A stretch of DNA of 64,000 bases, from NCBI GenBank assembly GCA_030407315.1, contig JALQPE010002020.1:1-64000 (forward strand). The letters are read 5' to 3'. This DNA comes from Asparagopsis taxiformis. Lineage: Eukaryota > Rhodophyta > Florideophyceae > Bonnemaisoniales > Bonnemaisoniaceae. How positions within the stretch are numbered: the first letter of the stretch is position 1; each line of letters opens with the position of its first letter. The notes beneath the pieces were generated by a model. That model was not told the origin of the DNA, searched no databases, and saw nothing but the letters and a program-made list of their open reading frames with translations. The translations under genes and the position numbers were made by a program. Below, in pieces: positions 54,510 through 64,000 of this stretch.

Positions 54510-57500
54510 ATGAAACGAACAGCTGTTCGGAAGAAAGGTACACCTCGAAGAACCCGGAGAAGGTTTGAATCATTGCCAATCCCATACGAAAGTGGGACAA
54601 GGCACGAAAATGGGGAAACCCCGCTAGTTTCGAACGAAACATTCGAGGTTCACGCCGATATACCGGACGAAAACGTCGGAAAAGCATCTGCTGAAGACGA
54701 GAATATTTCTAGTGGCAATGGAGAAGAGCACATTGGATTTTTTGAGGCTGGAAAAGTTACCAGAGAAGAAGAAACGATAGGCTCTGAGGAAAGCTCGGCC
54801 GAGAGCTGTGATGACCACGACGGAGAAGAGGCAGCGGAAGATGACCGCGGACTTGTGGATAAACTGCTGACCTGGCCAGTATTCTCTGCAATAATATTGC
54901 TTAGTGGAACGCTACGGATGAAACGCAAGGACTATGAAGGTATGCGTGAGATGTCTAATTTCAAGCGGGACATTTCGGATCAAGCACCCAGCGACTCGTA
55001 CATGAGGAAAGTCATTTTACCGTTCATTCTGAAAACATGTTTCCCACAAAGCATGGATACAACGTGTGAAATAGATGTAACAAAAAGCGGCTCTAGGCTT
55101 GGAAAGATGTCTCCAGGACTGTCTAGTAGCCGTAGAGCTCATTGTACTACATCGGTACGAGTCGTGCTACCGAGCACATGGGCGGAAAGGGATATACAGA
55201 CCGGACCCATTCTGGACTGCATAAAGTCTAGTAAAAGGGATAATAGTGATGAAAGAGAAGATGAAGCATATCAAATTGCTTCAGAAAGTATTGAAAACTC
55301 TTTCATTGTCAAATGCCGTTCAGCTGTTCTGAATGACCCATTCCATCGCATTTCGGTAAGTGCATCAGATCATGACGGTCACAAGATGCACAGAAAGGTA
55401 TACGCCCGACATGGAGACGAGTTGAGGATCATATGTATGCCGACGACAAATCAAGAGGCCCTGGTGGCTAAGCTGGGAGGAGCCAGAACGAAACAGGGAA
55501 AGAACATCGAAACTGGAAAGAATTCTAGGAGCAGAAGAAGTTTTACAGCAAGGAGTGACTGGAGAATTGAAGCTATCATCATTGCAAGTTATCTTGCAAC
55601 CGGAGAAGAACAACAAGAATCAAATATGGAAGATGTGATAGGCCCGCAAATCGATGCAATGGAAGAAACTGAGAAAAGAAATGCGAGGCGTGTCGTCTCC
55701 ACCACAACGCTCGACGGAGAACATTGCAACAATGATATTCGGGCAGGTGACGCTATCACTCTGTTTCGGCCAAAAAGTAAGTCTGATGGGAGCACATTTG
55801 AAGAGTTACTACTCGTGAACAGACATCTGAAAAAGGGACGCTCTGAACATGCGACTTTTCTCATTTGCTCCACAAGGGGAGCAACTGGGCAGCTACATCG
55901 CGAACAAATTCGGGTGAAAGACGTCCAGCTCATAGGAGCTCCAGACAAGAGGTCTAGATGGCACCCCGGCTCTAAACGTATGGATGCCTGCAGTGAGGGG
56001 AATCTTTCAGATGGCAGGAAATATATCGTATACCGATTTCTGCTATATGCTGATGACTTCCAGCCGTTCACAAGCCGGAAAGGAAGTTTTGGTGGCTGCT
56101 ATATGCTTCCATTAGGCATACAGCCAAGCAAGAGAGCAAGCTTCCACGCAGTCCGCGTTCTTGGATTCGTTCCCCCGGGAGTTTCAACAAATGTTGTAAT
56201 TGAGAGAGTTGTACCCGACATTGTGAAGGGAAGTACAGACGGTTTTCCAGCGAAAGATGCAAATGGAGAAGATGTGGTCATATTCCTGGATCCTGTTGGA
56301 TTTATCGGAGATTACCCAGCTGTTTCGCATACTCTGGATGTCCGTGGACACACCAGTAATACACCATGCCATAGCTGCATTTTCGAAAAGCAAGATATGA
56401 GCAGCAGTGGAGGTTCACGAAATGCATACACAGCATTGCTAAACAGTCAGATGAGTACGCATGCCCGAGGAATGCACCGAAACAAGCTTGTGAGGGAAGT
56501 CGCATCGCAAGATCAGCTCAAAGTTCTTGGACTAAGCCTAGATCCGATTGAGAATAAGGCACTCCATAATTTGAGTGAATCCCTTAATCGTGTGCGGAGA
56601 GGAGTTCCTACAAACGAAGAAGGAGTTCCAGTTGTTCCTTGTCAATTCGATCCATATCGCTCTGCTGTAGTTGCCCCAGACCATCTGCTCTCCGGACTGG
56701 CTCAAGATGTGATGAATGCGACAATCACCGCAGCAACACCTGTACTTCGAAATGTTGCGGAAACAGTTCTACTGAATACCCTCCGAATGTTCTGTTTGAG
56801 TAGTCAGAGTCAGGTATTCGGGCAGAACTACCTATTATCGATGAACATGAGCGATATATTCGCTGTTCTCGTTGTAGCTCCCCAAGCATTTTATTCGGCA
56901 TTTCGTATCGTCATCGGGAACTCTTGGGACGGGTATGAAAAACTTGAACGTATTCTTCGTTTGCTGAAAAAGTTTCAAATGGTTGTTGCCAGCATTCGAT
57001 TCATCCCAACATGGTGGATAGATGGACTTGAGTCAACCAGGAGGTTCGAGGCGGAGAATGGCGGACGTCATGACCACATTCTAGCTCTTGTTTCAGACTA
57101 TATGAAAGAACTGCATGAGGTATGCAAGAAGGATCCTATTGCAATGAAACATCTGGACAAACCGAACTTGCATCGGTTGATAGAATTTTGCGTACATACA
57201 TTACCAGCTTTTGGAGCTGCGAAACATGTGGAAGAGCTTTTATTCGAGAGAATGCACCAGCCTCTTAAAAGAGGGGTTCGAAACTCGAACCATAAGAATG
57301 AACATCTGTCATCAATGGAGCTCATCATGGCCGATGACTGGCTCGCACGAATAGCCATCACGCTGGGTGCGGTAGGTCACAATACAAAACAATGGACGTC
57401 TGCCGATTGCAGACGCGTGTATTTTGCACTAGGAAAAGGAATTTCGGAGAGTCCACATGCGACAGAAGAGGCAGCAAAAAGATGCTTCTTAAGTCCTGTA

Positions 57501-58211
57501 TTCCATCTCATATCAGAGAGGAGCAGTACTATGGTGAGCACCCACTGTCCAATCACGCGGTGGCGAGGGGAATCTGTTGAAGACGCGAAAAATGTTCCGG
57601 CAGAAGAAACCGTCATGATGGCAAGGATACGTAAAGCTTCTGAAACTTTTCTCAGAACCAGACAGGTAAACGGGTCTCAACATGGTGAACGACTATGGTG
57701 GCTCACTGCTGCACAAAGAGTGCGCACTAGTCATGAGGGATCTGAGAGCGAATCGAGGCTAGGGCGTGCTGAACCTGGAAGCATCATTCAAGCAGTGTGC
57801 AAAGATGGATGGTATGATGCTGGTATAGTAGTACCCGCCCATAGCAGGACGAGCATGGAGGAATTCACATGTTCTAGACGTGTCCTTTTCGTCACATTGT
57901 CCTTTTTTATTGTGGTAGGGCAAGGAGAGGAGAAGAAGGCAAAGAAATGGAAGCAGAAAACTCCATATGCTGTCTGCATTCCCTTGACATGCACTGGAGA
58001 CGGTATGTACCGGAAAGGTGGGAATGATACTATAGTTCACGTTGAAATGAACGACGGGGTCCGAGAAGTTTTGCACGTACATAACTGCGAGTCAGGAGTT
58101 TGTTCATACTATAGACAAAGTGGCATTGTAGAGCACAATAGTGATATTCTTTCTGGTGGTGAAGTGAGCGTCTTAACTAGAGAAGATGGATACCCACCAC
58201 GTTCAGCATAG
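54510..58211 (+). CDS. CACTA-type (Tnp2/Plavaka-like) transposase
   Basis: 1233 aa, intact. The N-terminal 140 residues are acidic and low complexity. The transposase core: YRFLLYADDFQPF (about 510-520) with LPLGI, a spacer, then FLDPVGFIGDYPAVSHTL, RGHTSNTPCHSC (zinc-binding cysteines), APDHLLSGLAQDVMNAT, and near the end HVEELLFERMHQPLKRGVR with NEHLSSMELIMADDW. These correspond to the LCSDGF...PF, DFPA...CPYC, DVMH and ER...LK blocks of Tnp2 and Plavaka transposases. An extra C-terminal 250 residues are unrecognised. It is the only intact DNA transposase in the window and could in principle mobilise CACTA-2 relatives. The ParB/oxygenase gene follows 600 bases downstream on the same strand. 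Confidence 0.8.
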   Translation: MKRTAVRKKGTPRRTRRRFESLPIPYESGTRHENGETPLVSNETFEVHADIPDENVGKASAEDENISSGNGEEHIGFFEAGKVTREEETIGSEESSAESCDDHDGEEAAEDDRGLVDKLLTWPVFSAIILLSGTLRMKRKDYEGMREMSNFKRDISDQAPSDSYMRKVILPFILKTCFPQSMDTTCEIDVTKSGSRLGKMSPGLSSSRRAHCTTSVRVVLPSTWAERDIQTGPILDCIKSSKRDNSDEREDEAYQIASESIENSFIVKCRSAVLNDPFHRISVSASDHDGHKMHRKVYARHGDELRIICMPTTNQEALVAKLGGARTKQGKNIETGKNSRSRRSFTARSDWRIEAIIIASYLATGEEQQESNMEDVIGPQIDAMEETEKRNARRVVSTTTLDGEHCNNDIRAGDAITLFRPKSKSDGSTFEELLLVNRHLKKGRSEHATFLICSTRGATGQLHREQIRVKDVQLIGAPDKRSRWHPGSKRMDACSEGNLSDGRKYIVYRFLLYADDFQPFTSRKGSFGGCYMLPLGIQPSKRASFHAVRVLGFVPPGVSTNVVIERVVPDIVKGSTDGFPAKDANGEDVVIFLDPVGFIGDYPAVSHTLDVRGHTSNTPCHSCIFEKQDMSSSGGSRNAYTALLNSQMSTHARGMHRNKLVREVASQDQLKVLGLSLDPIENKALHNLSESLNRVRRGVPTNEEGVPVVPCQFDPYRSAVVAPDHLLSGLAQDVMNATITAATPVLRNVAETVLLNTLRMFCLSSQSQVFGQNYLLSMNMSDIFAVLVVAPQAFYSAFRIVIGNSWDGYEKLERILRLLKKFQMVVASIRFIPTWWIDGLESTRRFEAENGGRHDHILALVSDYMKELHEVCKKDPIAMKHLDKPNLHRLIEFCVHTLPAFGAAKHVEELLFERMHQPLKRGVRNSNHKNEHLSSMELIMADDWLARIAITLGAVGHNTKQWTSADCRRVYFALGKGISESPHATEEAAKRCFLSPVFHLISERSSTMVSTHCPITRWRGESVEDAKNVPAEETVMMARIRKASETFLRTRQVNGSQHGERLWWLTAAQRVRTSHEGSESESRLGRAEPGSIIQAVCKDGWYDAGIVVPAHSRTSMEEFTCSRRVLFVTLSFFIVVGQGEEKKAKKWKQKTPYAVCIPLTCTGDGMYRKGGNDTIVHVEMNDGVREVLHVHNCESGVCSYYRQSGIVEHNSDILSGGEVSVLTREDGYPPRSA

Positions 58212-58813
58212 AGTGTTCCAGCACAGTGTTTAATACATCAGTAAACTTTCGTAATTCATTTAGCAGCAGTCCTGATCAAGTCTTCCAACAAATGCTATAC
58301 AAAATTTGTACATGTCGTTTGAAGAATAGAGTGGGCTTTTGTTCCATGCGCACAAATAAAGTGTATTTTGCGAAGAGCGTACGCACTTACGTACGTATGA
58401 CGCCATTGGTACTAGAGATGGAGCCGCGAGTTGCAGGACTCCTAGTTCCACAAAGTTGAGTTCGCATCATCCAATGGAGAGCCGGCACCTGGCCAATGAA
58501 GTGGAAAATAATACCCGGTATAGTTTTTTGGCTCTAGTGACAAGTGTAGTACTATGATTCATGGCAATGGGATGGTTTTGGGAACGAAGGAATTGTGTGT
58601 GGGAAGTCCTTCGTCGAGGAATGACAGATGGCCGAATACAATTGGAGCGCGTGGAAGGTGAATCAATAACTGATATTTCACGTTTAGACGTGTAGGGAGA
58701 TCGTTTCCCGCCAAATACCACCTTGAAAGAGGAATATCTCTTGATCGTGTAGTCGGAGAGAAAAGGTGTCTTTGTCATCCTGAACGGCTTCTCTACGCGT
58801 CCAAATCTTTGCA
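58212..58813 (+). promoter_or_regulatory. Intergenic region before ParB/oxygenase gene
   Basis: 600 bases with ACAAATAAAG (about 58350) as a possible polyadenylation signal of the transposase gene. No gene seen. The downstream promoter must lie here, but no element is recognised. Confidence 0.4.
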
Positions 58814-61800
58814 ATGGCCGGAAGCGACACTGAGCGCGCTGCGGAACCAAAGGATACCGTCGAAAGCGTTGCAGAGAGACTTGCAACGATGGTAGGCGGT
58901 GATAAAACACCCTCCGGAGTTTCTGCTGATGGAGGGGCTCCGTCTGCAGCGAGAAGGGAGACGGCAGATAGCCAGACACCCATTCAGGGAGCAGACGCTG
59001 CCATGATAGAGGCAGCAAAAACCCTTGGTGATATATCACCATCTGGGAAAAACACTCTACGCTTTCCATCTACTCCTGGGACGGTGAAATCGAAAAACAG
59101 GGAGAGGTCTAACGTCCGTGAAGGCGAGGGGAGTCCTGCTGGCATGGAAGCATCAGAAGAGTCTGTGATGGGGATTGACATCAACATTGTCGAATGCAGG
59201 ACTGAACCTAAAATGATCAATCCGCTAGATGTTGCCAAACCGGAATCAACTTCTCGTCTTGTGCAGGAGGCCAGAGTGCGCGATCTGGTCAGCAAAATAT
59301 CTACCGAGGGGTTTCTGGAAACTGGCACCCGAATGATCATCTGTGAAACAATGGGGTCAGACGGACGGAAGAAACTGCAGTGCATTGATGGAGGTCATCG
59401 TATCAGCGCTTTGCAGTCGATTGTGGAAAACAAACCGACAGTTGCTGATCGATGGAGACTGAGGAGCATTAGCGTTGACTTCATCCGACCACCTGGAACC
59501 CGTGAAATGTTTCATCCTCTTGAAGTGATGCGAATATCGCAGAAGCTGAACGAAAAGACTCATGACGTGATAGAAGTTTCTATTGCTGACCACGTCTGTA
59601 CGGTCATGAAGTTCATGATGATGAAGGGCTTGATGAAGGCGAAGGTAAATGTGTGCACAAAAGTTGTAGTCGAGAACAAGGTCATTCCAGGTTGTCAGGA
59701 AGGAATCATGATGAAGTACGTTTCGATTGCGCAGGGCTTCGGAGACGTAAATAACCCGGCGTTCGAACATTGGTCAGCTATCCCAAGTCGATTTGCAACT
59801 GAAACTAGTCCGCCAGACTCGAAGAATATGCAGGGATGCACTGTGGACGTCCTATTCGCTTCTGCGTTTCGAAAAGCTTCGGTGGACACCAAACTTGTCA
59901 TTCTAGAGCTCACTGCAATGTGGACGATGTGGAAACGTAGGAAAGGAGATGGTGGTATAAGTCTAAAGACATGCGCGCAAAAGTGGTGCTACAGCATGTG
60001 TGAAATATATGACATACTTGAGAAAGCTGTACGGAAAGAAAACTCCTGGCATTCCTCACCTCATCCATGTTTCAGGAAGTTACATGAAGTACCGGAGCCA
60101 GGTGGACGAACACGAAAAACCATACGATATCGCATTTTGACTGTCCTCAAAGATTTCTATCCTTCCGACGCACCAACTGGGAGAGGTATACGTGCAGCAT
60201 TGACGCGGTCTATGATGAAAGAAATCCGTTATGTGGTTTTCAACGGCCCAATTCTATCGGATGACTCTCTCGACCATTCCGTCGCGCCTGAAATAGGTGT
60301 GCAGGAAAGGCGGACTAGGCGAAAATCCTTGGAAGGGAATACTGCACCTCAACCACGACAACAATCCGCATCGTATGGTGATACTTCAAATGCTGCCATT
60401 GATCGCTCGGACGTGGTACAGAGTCCAAATGTACTTACCCAACAGCAGACACAGGGCAGTCTGGAAATATCGGATCGTGTTAACGCTGAGGTCGGTGGTG
60501 CAACACAGGTTGGTGAAGAGGCGACAGGGAAAGCGGCAGATTCCGAAAGCGCAAAGCAGGTTACAACGGACCGCGCAGTGCCTACTGCGCCAACCGAGAA
60601 CAATTCTTCGAAACCTGGAGATTGTGAAGTTGGGGATGTGTTGCAGAAGAACGTAGGAACTCAAGAGCTTGAACCAACTGGTGCAAATCGAGGAAGAAAT
60701 GACCACGGTGATGAAAATGACCTGCAACAATCACCTAGCCCAGTGGCAGCCGGAAGTGCCACGCTCAGACCAGAGCAGGGTGGAAAGTCGCCGGCGAATA
60801 TGTCAGTTGGTCATCCAAGAACTGGTCGAGATGGTGAAGGAGGTCCTGAATCTAGGAAGAGCGATGGGTCTGGAACGAAAGATGTCCGCGAAGAATGTCC
60901 CGAACATTCTTCTGGAAGGACAACGGAGGACCCGATGAAAGGTGTACGAAATCAGGGTGATGGCACTGGAGACGCTATGTTATCTACAGCGGATGTCGGC
61001 CTACCTGTTTTACCTGAGCTGGAGGACACGGAAACACCTGTTACCAGTTCTACGCCTAGGAAGTTGATGAAAGCCAAGCACAGCAGTGGTTTCGTGCCCT
61101 TAAAGGCAAAGCCGAGGAATACGGAGACGCCGCCAATGATTCTACGATCCAAACGGAAATTGGTGGATGTCACCCCTCAAGAGGTTATTGACCTGGTGGG
61201 AGAGGATACCAGCAGGCCGCGGCAGAAGAAGAAGCAAAAGATGCGTGAAGACGCAAATTTGCAATCCGGCAAAGACGCTGCAGTCCACGCGGTTCAAGGA
61301 GGTCAGTATTCGGACAGGCAACAAAATGATGTCCCTGACAAAGATGTGGAGGAAGGTATAGAAGCGAAACTGCCTGTTATCATTCATCCCGACAGTCGAA
61401 TGAAATACTATGTAAATGGGAAACTGGTCGATACGCTTCGAGCCGAGGTCGCTGAAGCAGCAGCGAGTGCCTATTCGGCACAAAATGTTTCCGCTGAGTT
61501 TCTCTCGAGGGCTTATTTCCGAGAGAAACGAAATGAAATAGACTTGGTTGGGTTTACAATTATGGACGGAATATTCAAGTCTTCTACTACTGCAGATGCG
61601 ATCCACGAACTGCTCCTTCATTTTTCTGCGTTGTTTGAGGAACGTCTCGAGGATGCCAAGAAGAACTCTGAATCCGGTGACACCCGCAGAGATCCGGACT
61701 GGACACCGTGGTGCATGGCTATGATGGATGGGAAAAACTCTGATGAAGAAGGTGAGAAGGGCAGAGGAATCTTTATAACAAAGCGGAAGAGCTTATGTGA

Positions 61801-61912
61801 TGACCTCGAGGATAACAATAATAATCTCTATCGGAAGAAGATGATTGTTGAGCTCGGTCTAGGTATTTGTGCGGAAGGTTTGGAATTGAGGACTAGTGGG
61901 TGTTGCGAATAA
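58814..61912 (+). CDS. ParB-like + oxygenase-fold fusion, C-terminus truncated by LTR
   Basis: 1032 aa. Residues 1-130 are low complexity. The ParB-like domain (about 140-290) has CIDGGHRISALQSI (DGGHR at 192-196), RW, MFHPLEVMRISQ and LNEKTHD. A helical block (QGCTVDVLFASAFRKAS ... WKRRKGDGG) follows, then a 350-residue disordered linker with SKRKLVDVTPQEVIDL, then the N-terminal half of the oxygenase-like fold: MKYYVNGKLVDTLRAEVAEA, VGFTIMDGIF (913), GRGIFITKRKSLCDDLE and YRKKMIVELGLGICAEGLEL. The last five residues and stop come from an LTR starting TGTTG at 61901, so the HxD...H half present in the other two copies is missing. Whether the cut protein is made is unknown. It lies downstream of the transposase in CACTA-2. 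Confidence 0.7.
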   Translation: MAGSDTERAAEPKDTVESVAERLATMVGGDKTPSGVSADGGAPSAARRETADSQTPIQGADAAMIEAAKTLGDISPSGKNTLRFPSTPGTVKSKNRERSNVREGEGSPAGMEASEESVMGIDINIVECRTEPKMINPLDVAKPESTSRLVQEARVRDLVSKISTEGFLETGTRMIICETMGSDGRKKLQCIDGGHRISALQSIVENKPTVADRWRLRSISVDFIRPPGTREMFHPLEVMRISQKLNEKTHDVIEVSIADHVCTVMKFMMMKGLMKAKVNVCTKVVVENKVIPGCQEGIMMKYVSIAQGFGDVNNPAFEHWSAIPSRFATETSPPDSKNMQGCTVDVLFASAFRKASVDTKLVILELTAMWTMWKRRKGDGGISLKTCAQKWCYSMCEIYDILEKAVRKENSWHSSPHPCFRKLHEVPEPGGRTRKTIRYRILTVLKDFYPSDAPTGRGIRAALTRSMMKEIRYVVFNGPILSDDSLDHSVAPEIGVQERRTRRKSLEGNTAPQPRQQSASYGDTSNAAIDRSDVVQSPNVLTQQQTQGSLEISDRVNAEVGGATQVGEEATGKAADSESAKQVTTDRAVPTAPTENNSSKPGDCEVGDVLQKNVGTQELEPTGANRGRNDHGDENDLQQSPSPVAAGSATLRPEQGGKSPANMSVGHPRTGRDGEGGPESRKSDGSGTKDVREECPEHSSGRTTEDPMKGVRNQGDGTGDAMLSTADVGLPVLPELEDTETPVTSSTPRKLMKAKHSSGFVPLKAKPRNTETPPMILRSKRKLVDVTPQEVIDLVGEDTSRPRQKKKQKMREDANLQSGKDAAVHAVQGGQYSDRQQNDVPDKDVEEGIEAKLPVIIHPDSRMKYYVNGKLVDTLRAEVAEAAASAYSAQNVSAEFLSRAYFREKRNEIDLVGFTIMDGIFKSSTTADAIHELLLHFSALFEERLEDAKKNSESGDTRRDPDWTPWCMAMMDGKNSDEEGEKGRGIFITKRKSLCDDLEDNNNNLYRKKMIVELGLGICAEGLELRTSGCCE

Positions 61913-62024
61913 TTGAGTCACAGCAACAGAAGCACTCAATCTCGAGAATCTCCTGTGAAAATCTCGATGAAGGAGTCCTCTAGGAGCCTTGAAATATGGC
62001 TCATCGTGTTCCTCGTTGAAAAAC
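61901..62024 (+). repeat. Old diverged copia LTR fragment
   Basis: GAAGCACTCAATCTCGAGAA and GGAGTCCTCTAGGAGCCTTG, CTCATCGTGTTC follow the order of the young LTR with many differences. The copy stops at 62024, where the young LTR begins. Confidence 0.65.
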
Positions 62025-62516
62025 GGTTGAAGCACTCACTGTAATAGGCCCTGAGGGGCTCAGTTACGTGAGAAAACTTTAACCCTCGATTTCTCCTACA
62101 AGGAGTGCTCTAGGCGCTCCAAAACCTATCTCATCATGTTCAGCGTGCCCGAATTAGTCGGGTAGCAACTTCTCCGAAGCTTCTACGACCTTTCTTCATG
62201 GAGATAATAGCGTCTGAAGTTTCAATTTGTTTGTCATACTTTCAATTAGTAATTAGAAAAGCCAGGATGGGTTGCCATCATGGCACAGGGAAAATGTTAT
62301 GATTAGTGTAGACGTGTGGGTGATATGATAGAGATGCCCACGTGTACCAGATTGGCAGCGGGTGCTTACCAGGACAGACTGTCAGTGACAGTCTGTCTGG
62401 AGCAGCTATTAACAGGCTGTCCTTAGCACCGCCGGCGCACCTCGGCGAGAATACAAATAATGTAGTGAGCTCGCAGATTCAATAAACGCTCGGTAAGCGA
62501 CCTATTCGTTTCAACA
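62025..62516 (+). repeat. Copia-2 5' LTR
   Basis: About 492 bp, GGTTGAAGCACTCAC...TTTCAACA, closely similar to 49777-50264. The first base differs from the canonical TG start (GG instead of TG). Confidence 0.88.
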
Positions 62517-62531
62517 GGTTATGGGCCCAGC
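62517..62531 (+). promoter_or_regulatory. Primer-binding site: initiator tRNA-Met anticodon arm
   Basis: GGTTATGGGCCCAGC directly follows the LTR. Its complement GCTGGGCCCATAACC is the anticodon stem-loop sequence of eukaryotic initiator tRNA-Met, as used by Drosophila copia with a half-tRNA primer, rather than the tRNA 3' end. Confidence 0.8.
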
Positions 62532-62956
62532 GCGCTCGTAGGTCGTTTCAATATCTCTCGCGCTTCGGCAAGTGCGTCGTTTGCGTCGGCGTTCTCTTAC
62601 CTATTTCGTCTCGTTCTCGCCTCGTTTTCTCGTCTCTTCGTTTGCGCGCTTTTCTTCCGTTCTGCGCCTTCCCGCGCTTCCGCGGACTTGCTGAGCGTCT
62701 CCTCCACGCTCCCGCGGCCATCACTCCGTTCTTCCTCGGCCGCCGCGCACCTCTGTCGGCGCCGCGCACCTCTGTCGCCGCGCCGCACCTCTGTCGCCGC
62801 TTCGCGCCGACACTGTGTCATCCTGTCACTGACATCCTGCTATCCACGCTGTGTCACACTGACACTCTGTCACCTTGCCATCCGTCTCCGGGTCCTCGTC
62901 ATCAGGTGACATCATTCTTTTATCTGGGGTTCGCCTGCGAAGGAAAAAGTTTGGCC

Positions 62957-63030
62957 AGCGTCGCTGCTGGGACTCGAACCAAGGATCTATAGATCTCCGT
63001 GGACCGTCCAACCGACTCGGCTACCGGGCC
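62957..63030 (-). other. tRNA-like A and B boxes in copia-2 leader
   Basis: The same module as 44745-44820. The A and B boxes are unchanged, while the region between them differs (contains GATCTATAGATC), so the boxes are the conserved part. Confidence 0.6.
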
Positions 63031-63211
63031 ACTCAAGGCCCAATTACTGGAATCGACCTTTGCTTTTATATTGGCTAGTCTATACCTTTCTCAACTCGGT
63101 CCTGCTCTTGTAAGACAGTGACCTTGTCCTGATCGGTATAGCGTTATAGCCTCTACCTATCACCGAATAAACTCATCGAACGTTTGGTTTCATTGTCAAC
63201 GGTTTCCACAA

Positions 63212-63308
63212 GTAAGTTTATACCTTTCACCTTTCGGTCTATTTCAAGGTTTAGACCTTAGTATTGATCGGTATAACTTCTAACTCTCTTGTTCTCTTCT
63301 CTCTGCAG
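63212..63308 (+). other. 97-bp intron in copia-2 leader
   Basis: GTAAGT...CTCTGCAG, same length as in copia-1; splicing joins A (63211) to TG (63309-63310) to make the start codon of the zinc-finger ORF. Confidence 0.75.
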
Positions 63309-63742
63309 TGTCCAGCAGTGACGAAGACCGCGTGGAACCGCGCACCGACGAGCAGCCTCCCAGGCTTCGTCGCGAGGGGGAGTCTCTTCAAGACCGGGTC
63401 TTCCGCAAAGCCTACAGCATCGCCGAAAGGAGGGATAACAAGAAGAAGTACGCCGCTCACAAGAAGGCAAACCGCTCGAGGTGCCATCACTGCAACGTCT
63501 TTCTCAACTCCGCCGAGTCTAGAGTCGCACACTTCAGCGGCTCTAGACATAAGAAGACTATCAAACGCCTCAAGGAAGGTGGTCTCAAGGTCTGCAAACC
63601 CTGCGGTGTCATCGTTCGCACCCAGAGCGAGTTCGACAACCACCTCCTTGGTAGTCGCCACCGTGCCATCGAGAAGACTCTCAAAGCCGCTAAAGCCTCT
63701 AAGGCTTCCTCGTCCTCGATAAGTAGTACTCCCCTTCTCTAG
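63309..63742 (+). CDS. Two-zinc-finger protein (ORF0), copia-2
   Basis: Nearly identical to 45098-45516, with both C-x2-C-x12-H-x5-H fingers intact. A one-base deletion in the serine-coding tail (TCGTCCTCGATAAG against TCCTCCTCCGATAAG) moves the end into another frame and adds about five residues. The change is after the fingers and probably tolerated. Confidence 0.75.
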
Positions 63743-63909
63743 ACACACTAGAAATCTAGCTGATTTCTCTTTGATAAACCTTGTTTCTTGTTCTCCACTC
63801 ATCTAGCTCTTAGCTAAAAGTCTTTATCCTATAGATCCCAGCTTGGTCCTAGACGACTATCGGTTGTCCACTTGGGAAGGGTCGAACAGATAAGACATAA
63901 TACAGAGCC

Positions 63910-64000
63910 ATGGAGAGCAATTCATCCGGCATTCGAATTGAAAAGCTGGATTACTCCAACTTCCACTCATGGAAGCAAAAGATGAAGCTCATCCTCGGCC
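63910..64000 (+). CDS. gag-pol: Copia-2 Gag-Pol, start only
   Basis: ATG at 63910 opens a frame with NSSGIRIEKLDYSNFHSWKQ, matching the start of the copia-1 polyprotein with a few substitutions. It is cut by the window end. Confidence 0.9.
   Translation, partial: MESNSSGIRIEKLDYSNFHSWKQKMKLILG

Larger units (their letters stand above)
51902..61900 (+). mobile_element. CACTA-2 element with transposase and cargo gene
   Basis: The left end CACTACTGTGTCTGAAATCG starts at 51902. About 1.2 kb of subterminal CAGTA/TACTG repeats follow, then AT-rich DNA with a 68-bp palindrome, a CACTA-type transposase and a ParB/oxygenase-like gene. The right end is not in the window; an LTR interrupts the element at 61901. 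It sits inside the accessory gene of Plavaka-like copy 2. Confidence 0.75.
62025..64000 (+). mobile_element. Copia-2: second Ty1/copia element, 5' part only
   Basis: 5' LTR, primer-binding site, leader, tRNA-like module, intron, zinc-finger ORF and the first codons of gag-pol, all in the same order as copia-1; continues past the window. Confidence 0.9.

Overview
The window is eukaryotic nuclear DNA made almost entirely of mobile elements; I see no convincing host housekeeping gene. The evidence is Ty3/gypsy and Ty1/copia retrotransposons, CACTA/Plavaka-type DNA transposons, a SET-domain protein and a clear GT-AG intron. A repeat-rich, intron-poor alga (a red alga is my best guess) would fit, but nothing in the sequence fixes the species. 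Base composition changes sharply between elements; the gypsy element is very CG-rich.

Layout. 1-10.4 kb: an accessory-gene region with two divergent genes. On the minus strand is a ParB-like + 2-oxoglutarate/Fe(II) oxygenase-like fusion, broken by frameshifts (1342-5337). On the plus strand is an intact DNA amino-methyltransferase + SET fusion (6709-9909). A structured repeat with a conserved 84-bp three-way-junction core flanks both. 10.6-15.8 kb: a Plavaka/CACTA-like element with a coiled-coil accessory gene (+) converging on a frameshifted transposase (-). 15.8-32.7 kb: a giant CACTA element with ~2.4 kb inverted arms, holding a decayed second copy of the ParB/oxygenase gene, palindromic MITE-like units, a ~170-bp tandem repeat, segmental duplications and about 4 kb with no recognisable gene. 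32.7-44.5 kb: a Ty3/gypsy chromovirus (gag, pol, frameshifted chromodomain, and a 947-aa antisense ORF between pol and the expected 3' LTR). 44.5-50.3 kb: a Ty1/copia element with intact gag-pol, a 3' LTR and an extra spliced zinc-finger ORF, inserted in a second, inverted copy of the Plavaka-like element. 51.9-61.9 kb: another CACTA element with an intact transposase and a third ParB/oxygenase gene whose catalytic end is cut off by an old copia LTR. 62.0-64.0 kb: 5' LTR, primer-binding site and leader of a second copia element running off the window.

The most interesting reading is that a family of large CACTA-like transposons here carries chromatin- and DNA-modifying cargo: a probable DNA methyltransferase fused to a histone-methyltransferase-like SET domain, and a ParB-like protein fused to a 2OG-Fe(II) oxygenase fold. 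The ParB/oxygenase gene occurs three times in separate elements, each broken in a different way. Recognition of the oxygenase rests on an HxD motif, a distal histidine and block order shared by the copies; it is inference, not proof.
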